Shown one piece after another: positions 26,456 through 34,811 of a stretch of 64,000 nucleotides of DNA (position 1 is the stretch's first letter; every line of letters begins with the position of its first letter). The DNA comes from Propionibacterium australiense (GTDB lineage: Bacteria > Actinomycetota > Actinomycetes > Propionibacteriales > Propionibacteriaceae). The stretch spans positions 1 to 64,000 of the forward strand of contig NZ_RCIV01000008.1 of the NCBI RefSeq assembly GCF_003666605.1, in the 5' to 3' direction. Under the pieces are notes generated by a model. The model saw nothing but the letters and a program-made list of their open reading frames with translations, did no database searches and was not told where the DNA came from. Both the position numbers and the translations under genes were made by a program.

Positions 26456-27535
26456 TCAGGACAGCAGCGCCGCCAGTGAGACGACGAGCGTGTTGCTGAT
26501 CCAGATGCAGGCGGCGGGAGGATCGATGTGGCTCGTACCGCGGTTGTACCAGAGACGGGCGGCGAACTCGCCGAGGGCTGCCGCGACGATGCCGAAGAGG
26601 CCGGCGATGAGGATCGCGAGGAAGGCCATCAGCCAGGCGTGCGAGTCCCAGGCCGAGGTGGCGGTCCAGGTGAAGGTGGCGAAGCTCTCTCCCATGAGGA
26701 TGGGGAAGAACTGGACGGCGGCAAGGCCTGCGATGTTCGTCACATGGTGCTGGACGGGCATGTTCCGGTTCGTGATGAGGAACAGGATGATGATGGCCGA
26801 GATGCCGAAACCGAAGCTGTTGGCGTTCGCTGCCGCAAGATTGTTGGCGAAACCCTTCTCGGTGAGATGGGCGCCGACGTTGGCGGCCAGGAAAAGCGCG
26901 GCGCCGCCTGCGAAGATGCCGAACAGCGAACCGATGGTGATGAGCTGTGAGGGCTTCTCCTGCCACTCGAGCCAGCGTCCGTTGGGGCCGGGCTTGATCT
27001 TGGCCGGGAAGCTGGTGGCGTCGGCGTGGAAGGCCTCGGGGTTGTGCAGTGACCCCTTGAACAGTCCTTTCCCGGGAACGCCGCCGAAGGCGATGCGGGC
27101 GAGCAGGCCGGAGCACAGGACGGTGAAGGCGACCGAGTCGGTGTGGGAACCGAACCACGGGACGTGGCTGACACCGATCTGGAAGAGGTAGCCGAAGACG
27201 CCGAAGCAGGCGCCGACGATCAGGATGCTGGGCTTGCCGAGGCCGGCCAGCGGGGAGTTGACGTCCTTGCCGTCGTCGAGATTCCCCTTGTACCGGGCGT
27301 AGATGGCCGCCGCGACACCCCCTGCGAAGGCGATGTGCGGCCCCATGAAGGGGCCGAAGGCCAGGTAGTCGAAGCCGAAGGTGCTGCCGGTGGCGGCGAA
27401 CATGCCCCATGAGGCGAGTACGCAGAAACCGACGAGCACGAATGCGTAGTTGCCACCGATGGCAGCGCCGACGGCTCCGCCGGCAATGGCGGCCAGCAGG
27501 CCGAAGAGGAAGACCCCCAGGGAGGCTGTGAACAT
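26456..27535 (-). CDS. Unrecognised multi-pass membrane protein, candidate polyol/sugar permease
   Basis: 359 residues from ATG 27535 (AAAGGA upstream). About nine to ten hydrophobic segments, small-residue rich (residues 5-28, 30-50, 100-125, 133-150, 198-220, 240-260, 266-285, 304-330, 345-359). Conserved-looking polar positions lie inside helices (FGPFMGPHIAFAGG, NANSFGFG, NRNMPVQHHVTN). It has no MFS, ABC, PTS or TRAP signature. It is the first gene of an operon whose other genes are all sugar-phosphate enzymes and which has no other transporter, so uptake of the operon's substrate is the natural inference. I do not recognise the family. Confidence 0.7.
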   Translation of the reverse strand: MFTASLGVFLFGLLAAIAGGAVGAAIGGNYAFVLVGFCVLASWGMFAATGSTFGFDYLAFGPFMGPHIAFAGGVAAAIYARYKGNLDDGKDVNSPLAGLGKPSILIVGACFGVFGYLFQIGVSHVPWFGSHTDSVAFTVLCSGLLARIAFGGVPGKGLFKGSLHNPEAFHADATSFPAKIKPGPNGRWLEWQEKPSQLITIGSLFGIFAGGAALFLAANVGAHLTEKGFANNLAAANANSFGFGISAIIILFLITNRNMPVQHHVTNIAGLAAVQFFPILMGESFATFTWTATSAWDSHAWLMAFLAILIAGLFGIVAAALGEFAARLWYNRGTSHIDPPAACIWISNTLVVSLAALLS

Positions 27536-27723
27536 CCTTGTTCCTTTTGTTCGTTCAGTGATGGACAGGGAATGCGCCCGATGTCTGGCGCGGCGCGGGC
27601 TCACCGCAGTGACACGGCAGACCGGCCGGATTCTGGCGAGGATGCCTCGCCGGGCTGGGCCGGGGACAGGGATTGACGACGCATGCACACTCGCCTCGCC
27701 CACGAGACAACCCGATCAACAGG

Positions 27724-27747
27724 GTTGATGATGCAATCATCATCAAC
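27724..27747. promoter_or_regulatory. Inverted repeat in the leader, candidate operator
   Basis: Perfect 10-base arms GTTGATGATG / CATCATCAAC around CAAT. The core TGATGCAA also appears in the promoter element at 27880-27896. It lies downstream of the predicted transcription start, so it may be a second repressor site. Confidence 0.6.
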
Positions 27748-27864
27748 TCTGTGACAAGATCCGCTGTTCGTGCACCCACGAACAACCCCGACCCAGGCGC
27801 CGACCCAAGAGCGCCCGCAGCGACGCGGGGGGCTCTCGGGCGGAGCCTTTCGATTGCCTTCAAA

Positions 27865-27893
27865 ATCCTATTTGACAAGGTGTTATGATGCAA
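27865..27893 (-). promoter_or_regulatory. Sigma-70-like promoter of the permease/kinase operon
   Basis: Minus strand: TTGCAT (27893-27888), 17-base spacer, TAGGAT (27870-27865). Both hexamers are close to consensus with ideal spacing, in an A/T-richer patch. It reads toward the membrane protein gene at 27535. Confidence 0.6.
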
Positions 27894-27896
27894 CAC
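27880..27896. promoter_or_regulatory. Inverted repeat overlapping the -35 and spacer, candidate DeoR operator
   Basis: GTGTT, 7-base spacer ATGATGC, AACAC. It overlaps the -35 hexamer and the start of the spacer of the promoter above, the expected place for a repressor. The adjoining GACAAGGTGTT is repeated in inverse orientation at the 28074-28084 element. Confidence 0.6.
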
Positions 27897-28073
27897 TCGA
27901 CAACCGGAGAGATTCTCGGGCGGGGTCGCTCGGAAGGCTTCGCCATGCCTGGCGGGCATCATCTGCCCGAACCCCGCACAGTCGGAGCAGTCCGTTCTGA
28001 CCCGTCCCATACCGGAACAGTAACAGCTGAGATGAGATATGTCACCTTTTGACTGCGTTGAGTATCAATTACC

Positions 28074-28084
28074 GTGTTAAACAC
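28074..28084. promoter_or_regulatory. Palindrome GTGTTAAACAC, candidate upstream operator
   Basis: GTGTT-A-AACAC, about 180 bases upstream of the promoter element and sharing the extended half site with it in inverted orientation (GACAAGGTGTT on the minus strand). The spacing would allow DNA looping by a DeoR-type repressor. Confidence 0.5.
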
Positions 28085-28167
28085 CTTGTCAGAAACATGA
28101 CAGCCTGGATCGAGGCGGCTTGATGCCTGCGAGGGCCTTGAAGAGGTCCTCTTGGTACCCGCGCGGA

Positions 28168-29004
28168 TCAGCTGCGGTTCGCTGCCACGGCCGCCTTCCT
28201 GCCGCGCCGATCTCGTTGCGAAGCGACGGTGACGGCCACGCCTGCGTCCTCAAGGCGCCTGAGGTCCCCCGCAGGAGCCTTGTCGTCGACGACGACGTGA
28301 TCGAAGTCGCTCAGCTCGGCGAACTTGAAGAGCGCACGACGGTTGAACTTGCTGTTGTCGATGAGCAGCACCCGCACCTCGCTGGAGCGCAACATGGCCG
28401 CCTTGACCTCGGCCACCTCCTGATAGGGGTGGAAGCAGGCCATCGATGAGATGCCGGAGGTGGACAGGAAGCAGTAGTCGGCGTGCATCGCCGTGATGTT
28501 CTGCACGGTGGTCGGCCCCATGAGGGCATGGGCCCAGGCGCGGTACTCGCCACCGGTCATGATGAGTTGGGCCAGCCGGTTCTCGGTGACCTCACCGGCC
28601 ACGAGCAGGGAGTTGGTGACGATCGTCAGCGAGGACAGGCTCGACAGGGCACGGAGCAGCCAGACCGATGAGCTCGAGTCGTCGAGCATGACCGAGGAAC
28701 CGTTGGCGACGAGCGTGGCCGCCTCGGCCGCGACGAGACGCTTCTCCTCGGAGGCCTGTTCGAGCCGGAAAACGGCATCGGCCTCGTGCAGGCCGCTTGC
28801 GACAGCGACGACGGTACCGTTGTGGAGCTGGACGATGTTGCTCTGCTCAAGTACCGCGATGTCACGATAGATCGTCATGGCGGAGACGCCGGTCAGATCG
28901 GCGAGTTCCTCGATGGTCGCCTTGCCCTTGCCTATGACAGCCCGAGCGATGGCGTACTGCCTGGCCCTGGGGCCGGAGGAGTGCCCCTCACGGGTGCCCG
29001 CCAT
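28168..29004 (-). CDS. DeoR-family transcriptional regulator
   Basis: 278 residues. N-terminal helix-turn-helix with TIEELADLTGVSAMTIYRDIAVLE, then the DeoR C-terminal sensor (DDSSSSVWLLRAL, TIVTNSLLVAGE, GGEYRAWAHALMGP, LLIDNSKFNRRALFKFAELSDFDHVVVDD), which binds phosphorylated sugars. Such repressors usually control the adjacent sugar-phosphate operon, here 20757-27535, through the inverted repeats in 27724-28084. ATG 29004 follows GAGGTGAC. Confidence 0.9.
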   Translation of the reverse strand: MAGTREGHSSGPRARQYAIARAVIGKGKATIEELADLTGVSAMTIYRDIAVLEQSNIVQLHNGTVVAVASGLHEADAVFRLEQASEEKRLVAAEAATLVANGSSVMLDDSSSSVWLLRALSSLSSLTIVTNSLLVAGEVTENRLAQLIMTGGEYRAWAHALMGPTTVQNITAMHADYCFLSTSGISSMACFHPYQEVAEVKAAMLRSSEVRVLLIDNSKFNRRALFKFAELSDFDHVVVDDKAPAGDLRRLEDAGVAVTVASQRDRRGRKAAVAANRS

Positions 29005-29206
29005 GTCACCTCCTCACGGATGGGATCACTGTCAACCATACCGGGACGCTCGGCGGATGCACGCGTTCCCGATGCGGCAACACCCAGCCACGTTGGTTCA
29101 TCGGCAGCCAGAGAGCCTATCCTTGGTTCCACACGACGGAGTGCGCCGTGACTTCGTCGGGTGCGTGGTCTGGTGCCCGTCCCCATGCACCAGAGGAGAT
29201 TCTTCA

Positions 29207-29326
29207 GTGATCGTCCTGTTCGCGACCATCGTGACCTTCGTCGGCGTCGTCCTCCCCCTTTTTCAGGGCGCGGACCGGTCCAGTGGCATGACCGCGGACG
29301 GGCCGGAGCTCACCACGGCGGCCTGA
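29207..29326 (+). CDS. Putative 39-residue single-helix membrane microprotein
   Basis: GTG start with GAGGAG 10 bases upstream. The product MIVLFATIVTFVGVVLPLFQ begins with one strongly hydrophobic helix, then a short polar tail ending TTAA. It is encoded between divergently placed regulators. No family recognised. The 429-base gap 29005-29433 holds nothing else I can support. A real ribosome binding site and a clean transmembrane segment are the only support; it may be fortuitous. Confidence 0.35.
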   Translation: MIVLFATIVTFVGVVLPLFQGADRSSGMTADGPELTTAA

Positions 29327-29433
29327 CACGATGCCCCCGTGCCGGTTCTCTGGTCGGCGCCGGTCGGCTCAGGGACAGTCTGGGCAAAGGGTACGGACAG
29401 CCCTCGCCCGGGACACGCGGATACGATCCGCCC

Positions 29434-30156
29434 ATGAGCAGCGCCAACCCTCAGACGCTCACGTTGCGGCCGATCCGACCACGGGGCCTGCGTGATGATG
29501 TCCACGACGCATTGCTGGACATGCTCACATCGGGTTCCTTCGAGCCGAATTCACCGCTCACGATCGACGGTCTCGCCCGCTGTCTCGCAGTGTCACAGAC
29601 ACCGGTACGAGAAGCCCTGGCCAGGCTGGAGGACACGGGGCTGGTGCGGCGTATGGCCAATCGCGGCTACCGCGTCGCTCCGCCGATGTCTGCCGCTCAG
29701 ATGTCCGAGCTGATCGAGGCCAGGCTCATCATGGAGACGAACGCACTCGACCGTGCCATGAGCAGGAACCTCACCCAGCTGATCTCAGATCTCGAAGCAG
29801 CTTTCGCCGACAACATCGAGGCCGCCAAGAGACTCGACGGGGAAGGAGCAATGGGTGACCGCGAGACAATCCGCGACTACTATCGTCACGACTGGGACTT
29901 CCACCAGACGATCCTGAACCACTGCGGCAACCGGTACATCAACCGAGCAGTGAACTCCTTGGGATTCAGCGTCCACCTGATGAAGCAGACGGGCGGAACC
30001 GGCTGGATCGACGCTCCCACCGCAATCCGTGAGCACCGGAAGATATGTGACGCCGTACGATCCGGCAACCGAGCGGCAGCCGTAAAAGCCATGACCCATC
30101 ACTTGAAGATGGTCTCGCGTCGCATGATACCTCAGGACACCACCAATCCCCTCTGA
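29434..30156 (+). CDS. GntR-family regulator with FCD domain (regulator 2, L-rhamnose/rhamnonate locus)
   Basis: 240 residues from ATG 29434. HTH recognition segment AVSQTPVREALARLEDTGLV. FCD ligands are the Asp in HDWDFHQ, His, the His in REH and the His in THH. Paralogue of the regulator at 14752. It is convergent with, and 14 bases from, the end of the rhmA-type aldolase gene, so it probably controls the operon 30171-34768. The conserved helix suggests that both paralogues could read the shared element at 20527 and 34812. Confidence 0.9.
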   Translation: MSSANPQTLTLRPIRPRGLRDDVHDALLDMLTSGSFEPNSPLTIDGLARCLAVSQTPVREALARLEDTGLVRRMANRGYRVAPPMSAAQMSELIEARLIMETNALDRAMSRNLTQLISDLEAAFADNIEAAKRLDGEGAMGDRETIRDYYRHDWDFHQTILNHCGNRYINRAVNSLGFSVHLMKQTGGTGWIDAPTAIREHRKICDAVRSGNRAAAVKAMTHHLKMVSRRMIPQDTTNPL

Positions 30157-30170
30157 GATCCCTTTCACCG

Positions 30171-30989
30171 TTATTCCCACCCGCTCTCGTTGTTCTGGGG
30201 TTGACCTCGACGGGAGATGACGTCATCGAATCCAGCCAGACAGTCATCAAGGGAACGCACGAACAAGTCGGTGTCGGAAGCGACTGCAAGGAAATTGGCG
30301 CCAGCCTCAAGATACGCCCGGGCAGCAGCCTGGCCCAAAGCAATCGAACCAGCGATGAGACCGGCCCCGCGAATTTTCCGCAAGCATTCGCACACAATGG
30401 ATTTCAGCTTCTCACCGGGTGGATCGCCCAGTGAGGCGCCCAGATCAGCAGGCCCGATGAAGATGCCATCGACGCTCTCGACCTGCAGTATCTCGTCGAG
30501 ATGTATGAGCCCTTCGCGGGTCTCCACTTGGAGGATGACGCAGAGCTGGTCCTCGGCTTCCGCCATGTAATCCTTGGTCCTACCCCACTGGCCGGCCCTG
30601 GCAATCGACGCCCCCACTCCCCTTGTCCCGCGAGGGGGATATCTGGTACTTGCGATGGCCATGGCAGCGTCTTCTGGCGTGTCGATCATCGGCAGCAGCA
30701 AACACTGGGCTCCGATGTCCAGAATCTGTTTGATGAGCACCCTGCTCGTCTCAGCTGGGCGAACGACCGGCGTCATCTCATACTGCTCGATGACACGAAG
30801 CTGGGCCAGCAGACTTTCAATTCCGTTGGGCCCGTGCTCGCCATCGAGAAGCCCCCAGTCAAAGCCTGAGCCAGCAGCGATCTCCGTCATGGCAGGTGAG
30901 CCACTGCTCAACCACAATCCCAACTGAGGCTCCTGACCCGCCAGCAGCTGCTTCTTCAGCCGATTCGGGTGGACTCCAGTCATCCTCAT
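30171..30989 (-). CDS. rhmA: HpcH/HpaI-family aldolase, 2-keto-3-deoxy-L-rhamnonate aldolase-like
   Basis: 272 residues from ATG 30989 (GGAGG 11 bases upstream). Class II metal-dependent pyruvate aldolase: GLWLSSGSPAMTEIAAGSGFDW, LLDGEHGP, the Arg in VVRPAE, LLPMIDTPEDA, LQVETREGL (metal Glu) and GIFIGPADLGASLG (metal Asp). The YfaU/RhmA group cleaves 2-keto-3-deoxy-L-rhamnonate to pyruvate and L-lactaldehyde. It is 20 bases after the rhmD stop; the order dehydratase then aldolase matches the pathway. Relatives cleave 2-keto-3-deoxyglucarate, but context favours rhamnonate. Confidence 0.85.
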   Translation of the reverse strand: MRMTGVHPNRLKKQLLAGQEPQLGLWLSSGSPAMTEIAAGSGFDWGLLDGEHGPNGIESLLAQLRVIEQYEMTPVVRPAETSRVLIKQILDIGAQCLLLPMIDTPEDAAMAIASTRYPPRGTRGVGASIARAGQWGRTKDYMAEAEDQLCVILQVETREGLIHLDEILQVESVDGIFIGPADLGASLGDPPGEKLKSIVCECLRKIRGAGLIAGSIALGQAAARAYLEAGANFLAVASDTDLFVRSLDDCLAGFDDVISRRGQPQNNESGWE

Positions 30990-31009
30990 GAGCTTTTGCA
31001 CCTCCATCG

Positions 31010-32218
31010 TCAATGCGTGAATGGTCTTTCAAGGGGGCACGCCCGGTTGAGTTCCACACCAAAACCTGGTTTTGTGAGCACTTCCTTGCTGATCCGCCCA
31101 GCCACGGGAACGGGCTCACCAACAAGGATCGGATCGAACTGTGGTCGTATCTCATCAGCACCTGGGCTCGTCATCAGGAACTCACTGAAGGGTGTGTTCA
31201 CGAATGTGATGACCGCATGATGTGAGTACACGGACGAGCCATGCGGGACCACCAGCTGCCCTCGGGACTTGGCAATTGCCGCAATTTCCATGAGCGATGT
31301 GATGCCACCACACCATCCCACATCCGGCTGGAGGATGTCGACACCGGTCTCGCTCAGACTCCTGAACGCAGCGAGATTCCCGTGGTGCTCACCAGAGGTG
31401 ACCATCATACCCGGTGGCATTTGTTGCTTCAGAGCAGCGTAGCTGTCGTACTGCGCCGCCGGGAAGGATTCCTCCAACCATTTCACGCCAAACGGAGCCA
31501 CCGCATGAGCGAGCTTGACCGCAAAATTGACGTCTTGACTCATCCAGCAGTCGAACATGAGCCAGAAATCTGGCCCCACCAGATCCCGGAACTTCTCAAC
31601 GTTTTCCACCTCGGCGCGAATTCCAGCATCTCCGTCATGCGGACCATGATGCGTAGGGATCTTGCCGCCAATGAATCCCATTTTTTGCGCAAGATCGGGG
31701 CGCGCACCCGTGGCATAGAACTGTATCTCGTCTCTCACCGCACCACCCAGGATGCTGTACACGGGCTGCCCCAGGACCTTGCCGAACAAATCCCATAGCG
31801 CCAAGTCGACACATGAGATCGTGTTGACGACGACTCCGCCACCACCGGAATAGAAATGAGTGGCATTGATCATTTGGTCATGAATCAATTTGATGTCATC
31901 GACGCGACGACCGATGACGAACCTGGAAAGATGTTTCTCGGCAATGAAACATCCGATCAGGCCCGCAGTGGAAATGGCGAACCCAGTCGTGCCGTCACTG
32001 GCCTCGATTTCGATCACCAACGTGCCGAGCACATTGATGCCGAAGGACTGGCGTGACTGCTCGTACTTCGGATACTTGCTCATCGGGGTGGCGATATGAT
32101 CATCGATCCAGTGACCTGAACCCTGATCGTGGTAGTCACCGCCCCCTTGGCCCTTGGCCGAGGAACTAGCGCCGCCCATGAAGTAGGCGCGAATGTCCGT
32201 GATCGTTGGAAGTGTCAT
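31010..32218 (-). CDS. rhmD: L-rhamnonate dehydratase
   Basis: 402 residues from ATG 32218 (GAGGGG upstream), starting [12 protein letters not shown] as in RhmD. Enolase-superfamily MR subgroup: metal ligands in [14 protein letters not shown] and TSGEHHG, the QPDVGWCGG strand, and the catalytic His in HGSSVYSHH. It removes water from L-rhamnonate to give 2-keto-3-deoxy-L-rhamnonate. The long N-terminal insert ([16 protein letters not shown]) is characteristic of this family. Flanked by SDR and aldolase genes of the same pathway. Confidence 0.92.
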   Translation of the reverse strand: MTLPTITDIRAYFMGGASSSAKGQGGGDYHDQGSGHWIDDHIATPMSKYPKYEQSRQSFGINVLGTLVIEIEASDGTTGFAISTAGLIGCFIAEKHLSRFVIGRRVDDIKLIHDQMINATHFYSGGGGVVVNTISCVDLALWDLFGKVLGQPVYSILGGAVRDEIQFYATGARPDLAQKMGFIGGKIPTHHGPHDGDAGIRAEVENVEKFRDLVGPDFWLMFDCWMSQDVNFAVKLAHAVAPFGVKWLEESFPAAQYDSYAALKQQMPPGMMVTSGEHHGNLAAFRSLSETGVDILQPDVGWCGGITSLMEIAAIAKSRGQLVVPHGSSVYSHHAVITFVNTPFSEFLMTSPGADEIRPQFDPILVGEPVPVAGRISKEVLTKPGFGVELNRACPLERPFTH

Positions 32219-32297
32219 GATCCCCTCACAATCTTTCCTGTGCTCGGCCGGGTGTGGCGTGTACCGCCCACAGTGCACGCCACACCCGCATCGCCGA

Positions 32298-33080
32298 TCA
32301 GTGCATCTGCTTACCACCGTCGACGTTCAATGAAACGCCATTGACGAACGAGGCATCGGCCGAGAGCAGGAACGAAACGACGGCAGCGATCTCCTCGGGC
32401 TGCCCGACCCGCCCCACGGGGATGTTGGAGGACATCTGCTCCTTGCGCTCATCAGTGAGCTTGCCACCCATGATGTCCGTGTCAATCGGACCAGGCAGCA
32501 CGGCATTCGTCGTGATGCCATATGGGCCCAGTTCACGAGCGCCACCCTTCGTGATACCGAGGACACCGGCCTTGGCGGCAGCATACGCGAACTTCGAGAA
32601 CGTTCCTCCGCCATCCAGGGCAGTGATGGAGGAAAAGTTGACAATGCGCCCGATGCCGTGTTCCTTCATCTGCTCAGCTGCGTACTTCATCATCAGCATG
32701 GTGCCGCGACAGTTGACCGCCAGGACCTTGTCGAAGAGCGCTGCATCCAATTCAAGCAAGGGCACCGGGCAGGCGATCCCAGCAATATTGGCCAGGCCGA
32801 CGACTGGCGGCATCTCGGCCTTGATCCTGGTGAAGGCATCCTTCACCTGTTCCTCATCGGAGATGTCGAGCTGAATCGCCAGGAACTTTCTTTCCGGGTA
32901 TTCACTCGTGAGTTCTTCTCCGAATTCCAGCACCTTGTCTGACAGGTCGACGACAACGACGTCCCAACCCTCTGCCGCAAGCCTGTGTGCAGCCTTTCGG
33001 GCGATCCCCCGTGGTGCACCGGCGCCGCTCACGACGGCAGTGTGCCGCTCCGGGAAGACTGCCTTCTCGTATTCTTTCAT
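32298..33080 (-). CDS. SDR dehydrogenase, probable L-rhamnose 1-dehydrogenase
   Basis: 260 residues. SDR motifs: cofactor loop [23 protein letters not shown] and YAAAKAG (YxxxK), with the C-terminal [17 protein letters not shown] typical of classical SDRs. In a rhmD/rhmA/rhmT operon the expected role is NAD(P)-dependent oxidation of L-rhamnose to L-rhamnono-lactone; oxidation of L-lactaldehyde or of the ketodeoxy acid is an alternative. It lies between the carrier (41 bases) and rhmD (79 bases). Confidence 0.85.
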   Translation of the reverse strand: MKEYEKAVFPERHTAVVSGAGAPRGIARKAAHRLAAEGWDVVVVDLSDKVLEFGEELTSEYPERKFLAIQLDISDEEQVKDAFTRIKAEMPPVVGLANIAGIACPVPLLELDAALFDKVLAVNCRGTMLMMKYAAEQMKEHGIGRIVNFSSITALDGGGTFSKFAYAAAKAGVLGITKGGARELGPYGITTNAVLPGPIDTDIMGGKLTDERKEQMSSNIPVGRVGQPEEIAAVVSFLLSADASFVNGVSLNVDGGKQMH

Positions 33081-33121
33081 CTCTGCAACCTTTCCTTGCC
33101 AGATGTTTCCGTTGCCTTTTC

Positions 33122-34492
33122 TCAGGATTCGCCGCTCTGGAGCGAAAGAGCCGCACGCTCTTCGGCTGATTTCTTGAAGAAGTTGAGACCCACGACCAGC
33201 AGGACGCCGATGATTCCCGCCATGCCGAGCACCACGAGCCCTGCCGCCTCATTCGGGTTGTCAGCCGTACCGAAAGCACTTTGAGTCGCCCACGTGCGAA
33301 GCAGCGGAGCCGCCCAGCCACCCAGATTTCCGACGGCATTGACCAGCCCGGTGGCACCGGCAAGTGCCGCACCACTGAGGTACCTGGTCGGAAGCTGCCA
33401 GAAGATGGGCTGCGCACAGGTGAAACCGACTGCGGCGATGGACAGCAGGGCCAGGGCCGGAGCAGGCTGATGAAGGAACAGTGCCGACCCCATGATCCCC
33501 ATTCCGGAGAAGGCCAGCATGAGCCCGGACAGCAGACCATGATTCTGCCGTCGGTCTGCCAGCTTCGGGATGATGAGGACTCCGATGAGAGCGACGATCC
33601 ACGGAATTGCGGTGACGAGCGAGGCCTTGAAACCTGCGGATGTACCAGTCATCGACGTGACCTGCTTCGGCAGGAAGAAAGTGAGCCCGTAGACGGAGGC
33701 CTGGATGCAGAAATAGATGAGACAGAAGTAGAGGATGCGCGGATCGGCCAAGGCCCTTCCCCAGCTGATCGGCTTCGCCTTCTGCTTGGCCGCCTCTTCG
33801 AGTTCGATCTGCAGGGTCAGATCGTGCTGCTCCTTCTCGGTCAGCCATGAGGCCTTGCTGGGGCGGTCGACCAGGACCAGCGGACAGATGAGGCCGACCA
33901 CCACGGCCAGACCGCCCTCGACGAGGAACATCCAGTGGATGCCGTCCATGCCGAGCACACCATGAAGTTCCAGCAGGCTCCCGGACAAGGGGTTTCCGAA
34001 CATATTGGCGATGGGCAGGCCCATGTAGAACAGACCAGTCGCCCACGCCCTGCGAGCGGCTGGGTACCAGTAGGTCAGGTACAGCATCACGCCGGGGAAG
34101 AAACCAGCCTCGGCGACACCCAGCAGGAAGCGAAGAGCATAGAAGGTCTTGGGCCCCTGGACGAACATGAAGCTGGCCGCCACTATGCCCCATGTGATCA
34201 TGATCCTTGTCATCCACCAGCGGGCACCGACCTTGTGCATGATCAGATTCGATGGCACCTCGAAGACCGCGTAGCCCACGAAGAACAATGTGGCGCCGAA
34301 GGTATAGGCAGCCGTGGAGATACCGTAGTTCGCCTCCCACTCCTGCTGTGCCCAGCCGAGATTTGTCCGGTCGATGAACGCAATCACGTACATGAGCAGC
34401 AGGAATGGCATGAGGTGCCTTGTCACCTTGCCGAGCGCATTGTTCACGGTCGCCTCGTCCGGCACCGCCCGAGAAGTCGTTTTCTCCGCCAC
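33122..34492 (-). CDS. rhmT: MFS transporter, ACS family, L-rhamnonate/L-rhamnose carrier (RhmT-like)
   Basis: 456 residues from GTG 34492 (AAGGAGG 6 bases upstream). Twelve helices; AFIDRTNLGWAQ and RFLLGVAEAGFFPGVMLYLTYWYP are ACS-family signatures shared with E. coli RhmT (YfaV). A charged central loop has SKASWLTEKEQHDL. Probably a proton symporter for a sugar acid. It precedes the SDR, dehydratase and aldolase genes in one transcription unit. Confidence 0.88.
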   Translation of the reverse strand: MAEKTTSRAVPDEATVNNALGKVTRHLMPFLLLMYVIAFIDRTNLGWAQQEWEANYGISTAAYTFGATLFFVGYAVFEVPSNLIMHKVGARWWMTRIMITWGIVAASFMFVQGPKTFYALRFLLGVAEAGFFPGVMLYLTYWYPAARRAWATGLFYMGLPIANMFGNPLSGSLLELHGVLGMDGIHWMFLVEGGLAVVVGLICPLVLVDRPSKASWLTEKEQHDLTLQIELEEAAKQKAKPISWGRALADPRILYFCLIYFCIQASVYGLTFFLPKQVTSMTGTSAGFKASLVTAIPWIVALIGVLIIPKLADRRQNHGLLSGLMLAFSGMGIMGSALFLHQPAPALALLSIAAVGFTCAQPIFWQLPTRYLSGAALAGATGLVNAVGNLGGWAAPLLRTWATQSAFGTADNPNEAAGLVVLGMAGIIGVLLVVGLNFFKKSAEERAALSLQSGES

Positions 34493-34558
34493 GATGAACC
34501 TCCTTGTCACGCAGCTGAACTTGAATGAATGACCCAACCCGTCCGACGACGGTTGCCG

Positions 34559-34768
34559 TCACGAGAACAAGAACGCTCCTGCCGCGCCCCGTACTGCTCT
34601 TCCGATGGCGAACTGCACGTCGCAGCACCACCCGAGCCCGGCCGTTGCGCCGTTGGGCAGCCGTACCTGCACCGCGTCAAACACCGGTTCGCCGGCGAAC
34701 GCGCAGCCTTTGCCGAGCAACCTGGACGAGGTCGCGTCCACGATGGGCAGTGCATCGATGGCAGGCAT
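34559..34768 (-). CDS. Unrecognised 69-residue leader ORF of the rhm operon
   Basis: ATG 34768 is preceded by GGAGG at 7 bases and lies 44 bases after the shared operator, so it should be the first translated gene of the operon. The product (PIVDATSSRLLGKGCAFAGE, FDAVQVRLPNGATAGLGW) reads like the first strands of a larger enzyme, possibly an enolase-superfamily N-terminal domain, then stops at 34559. It may be a remnant of a truncated gene or a short regulatory peptide. No family assigned. Confidence 0.45.
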   Translation of the reverse strand: MPAIDALPIVDATSSRLLGKGCAFAGEPVFDAVQVRLPNGATAGLGWCCDVQFAIGRAVRGAAGAFLFS

Positions 34769-34811
34769 GCGATCCTCCGATCGGAACGTCCTTGTCGATC
34801 AGATATGTCTG

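Larger units (their letters stand above)
27536..28167. other. Long regulatory intergenic region of the permease/kinase operon
   Basis: About 630 bases without a gene. It contains a convincing minus-strand promoter (27865-27893) and three symmetric elements (27724-27747, 27880-27896, 28074-28084). The predicted transcript start is over 300 bases from the permease ATG, giving a long untranslated leader. I see no ORF with a ribosome binding site in it and no riboswitch I recognise. Confidence 0.6.

Noticed and set aside
28122-28168. Small palindrome AAGAGG-T-CCTCTT after the DeoR gene considered as a terminator
   Set aside because: Six-base arms with a one-base loop cannot form a stable RNA hairpin and no T-run follows.
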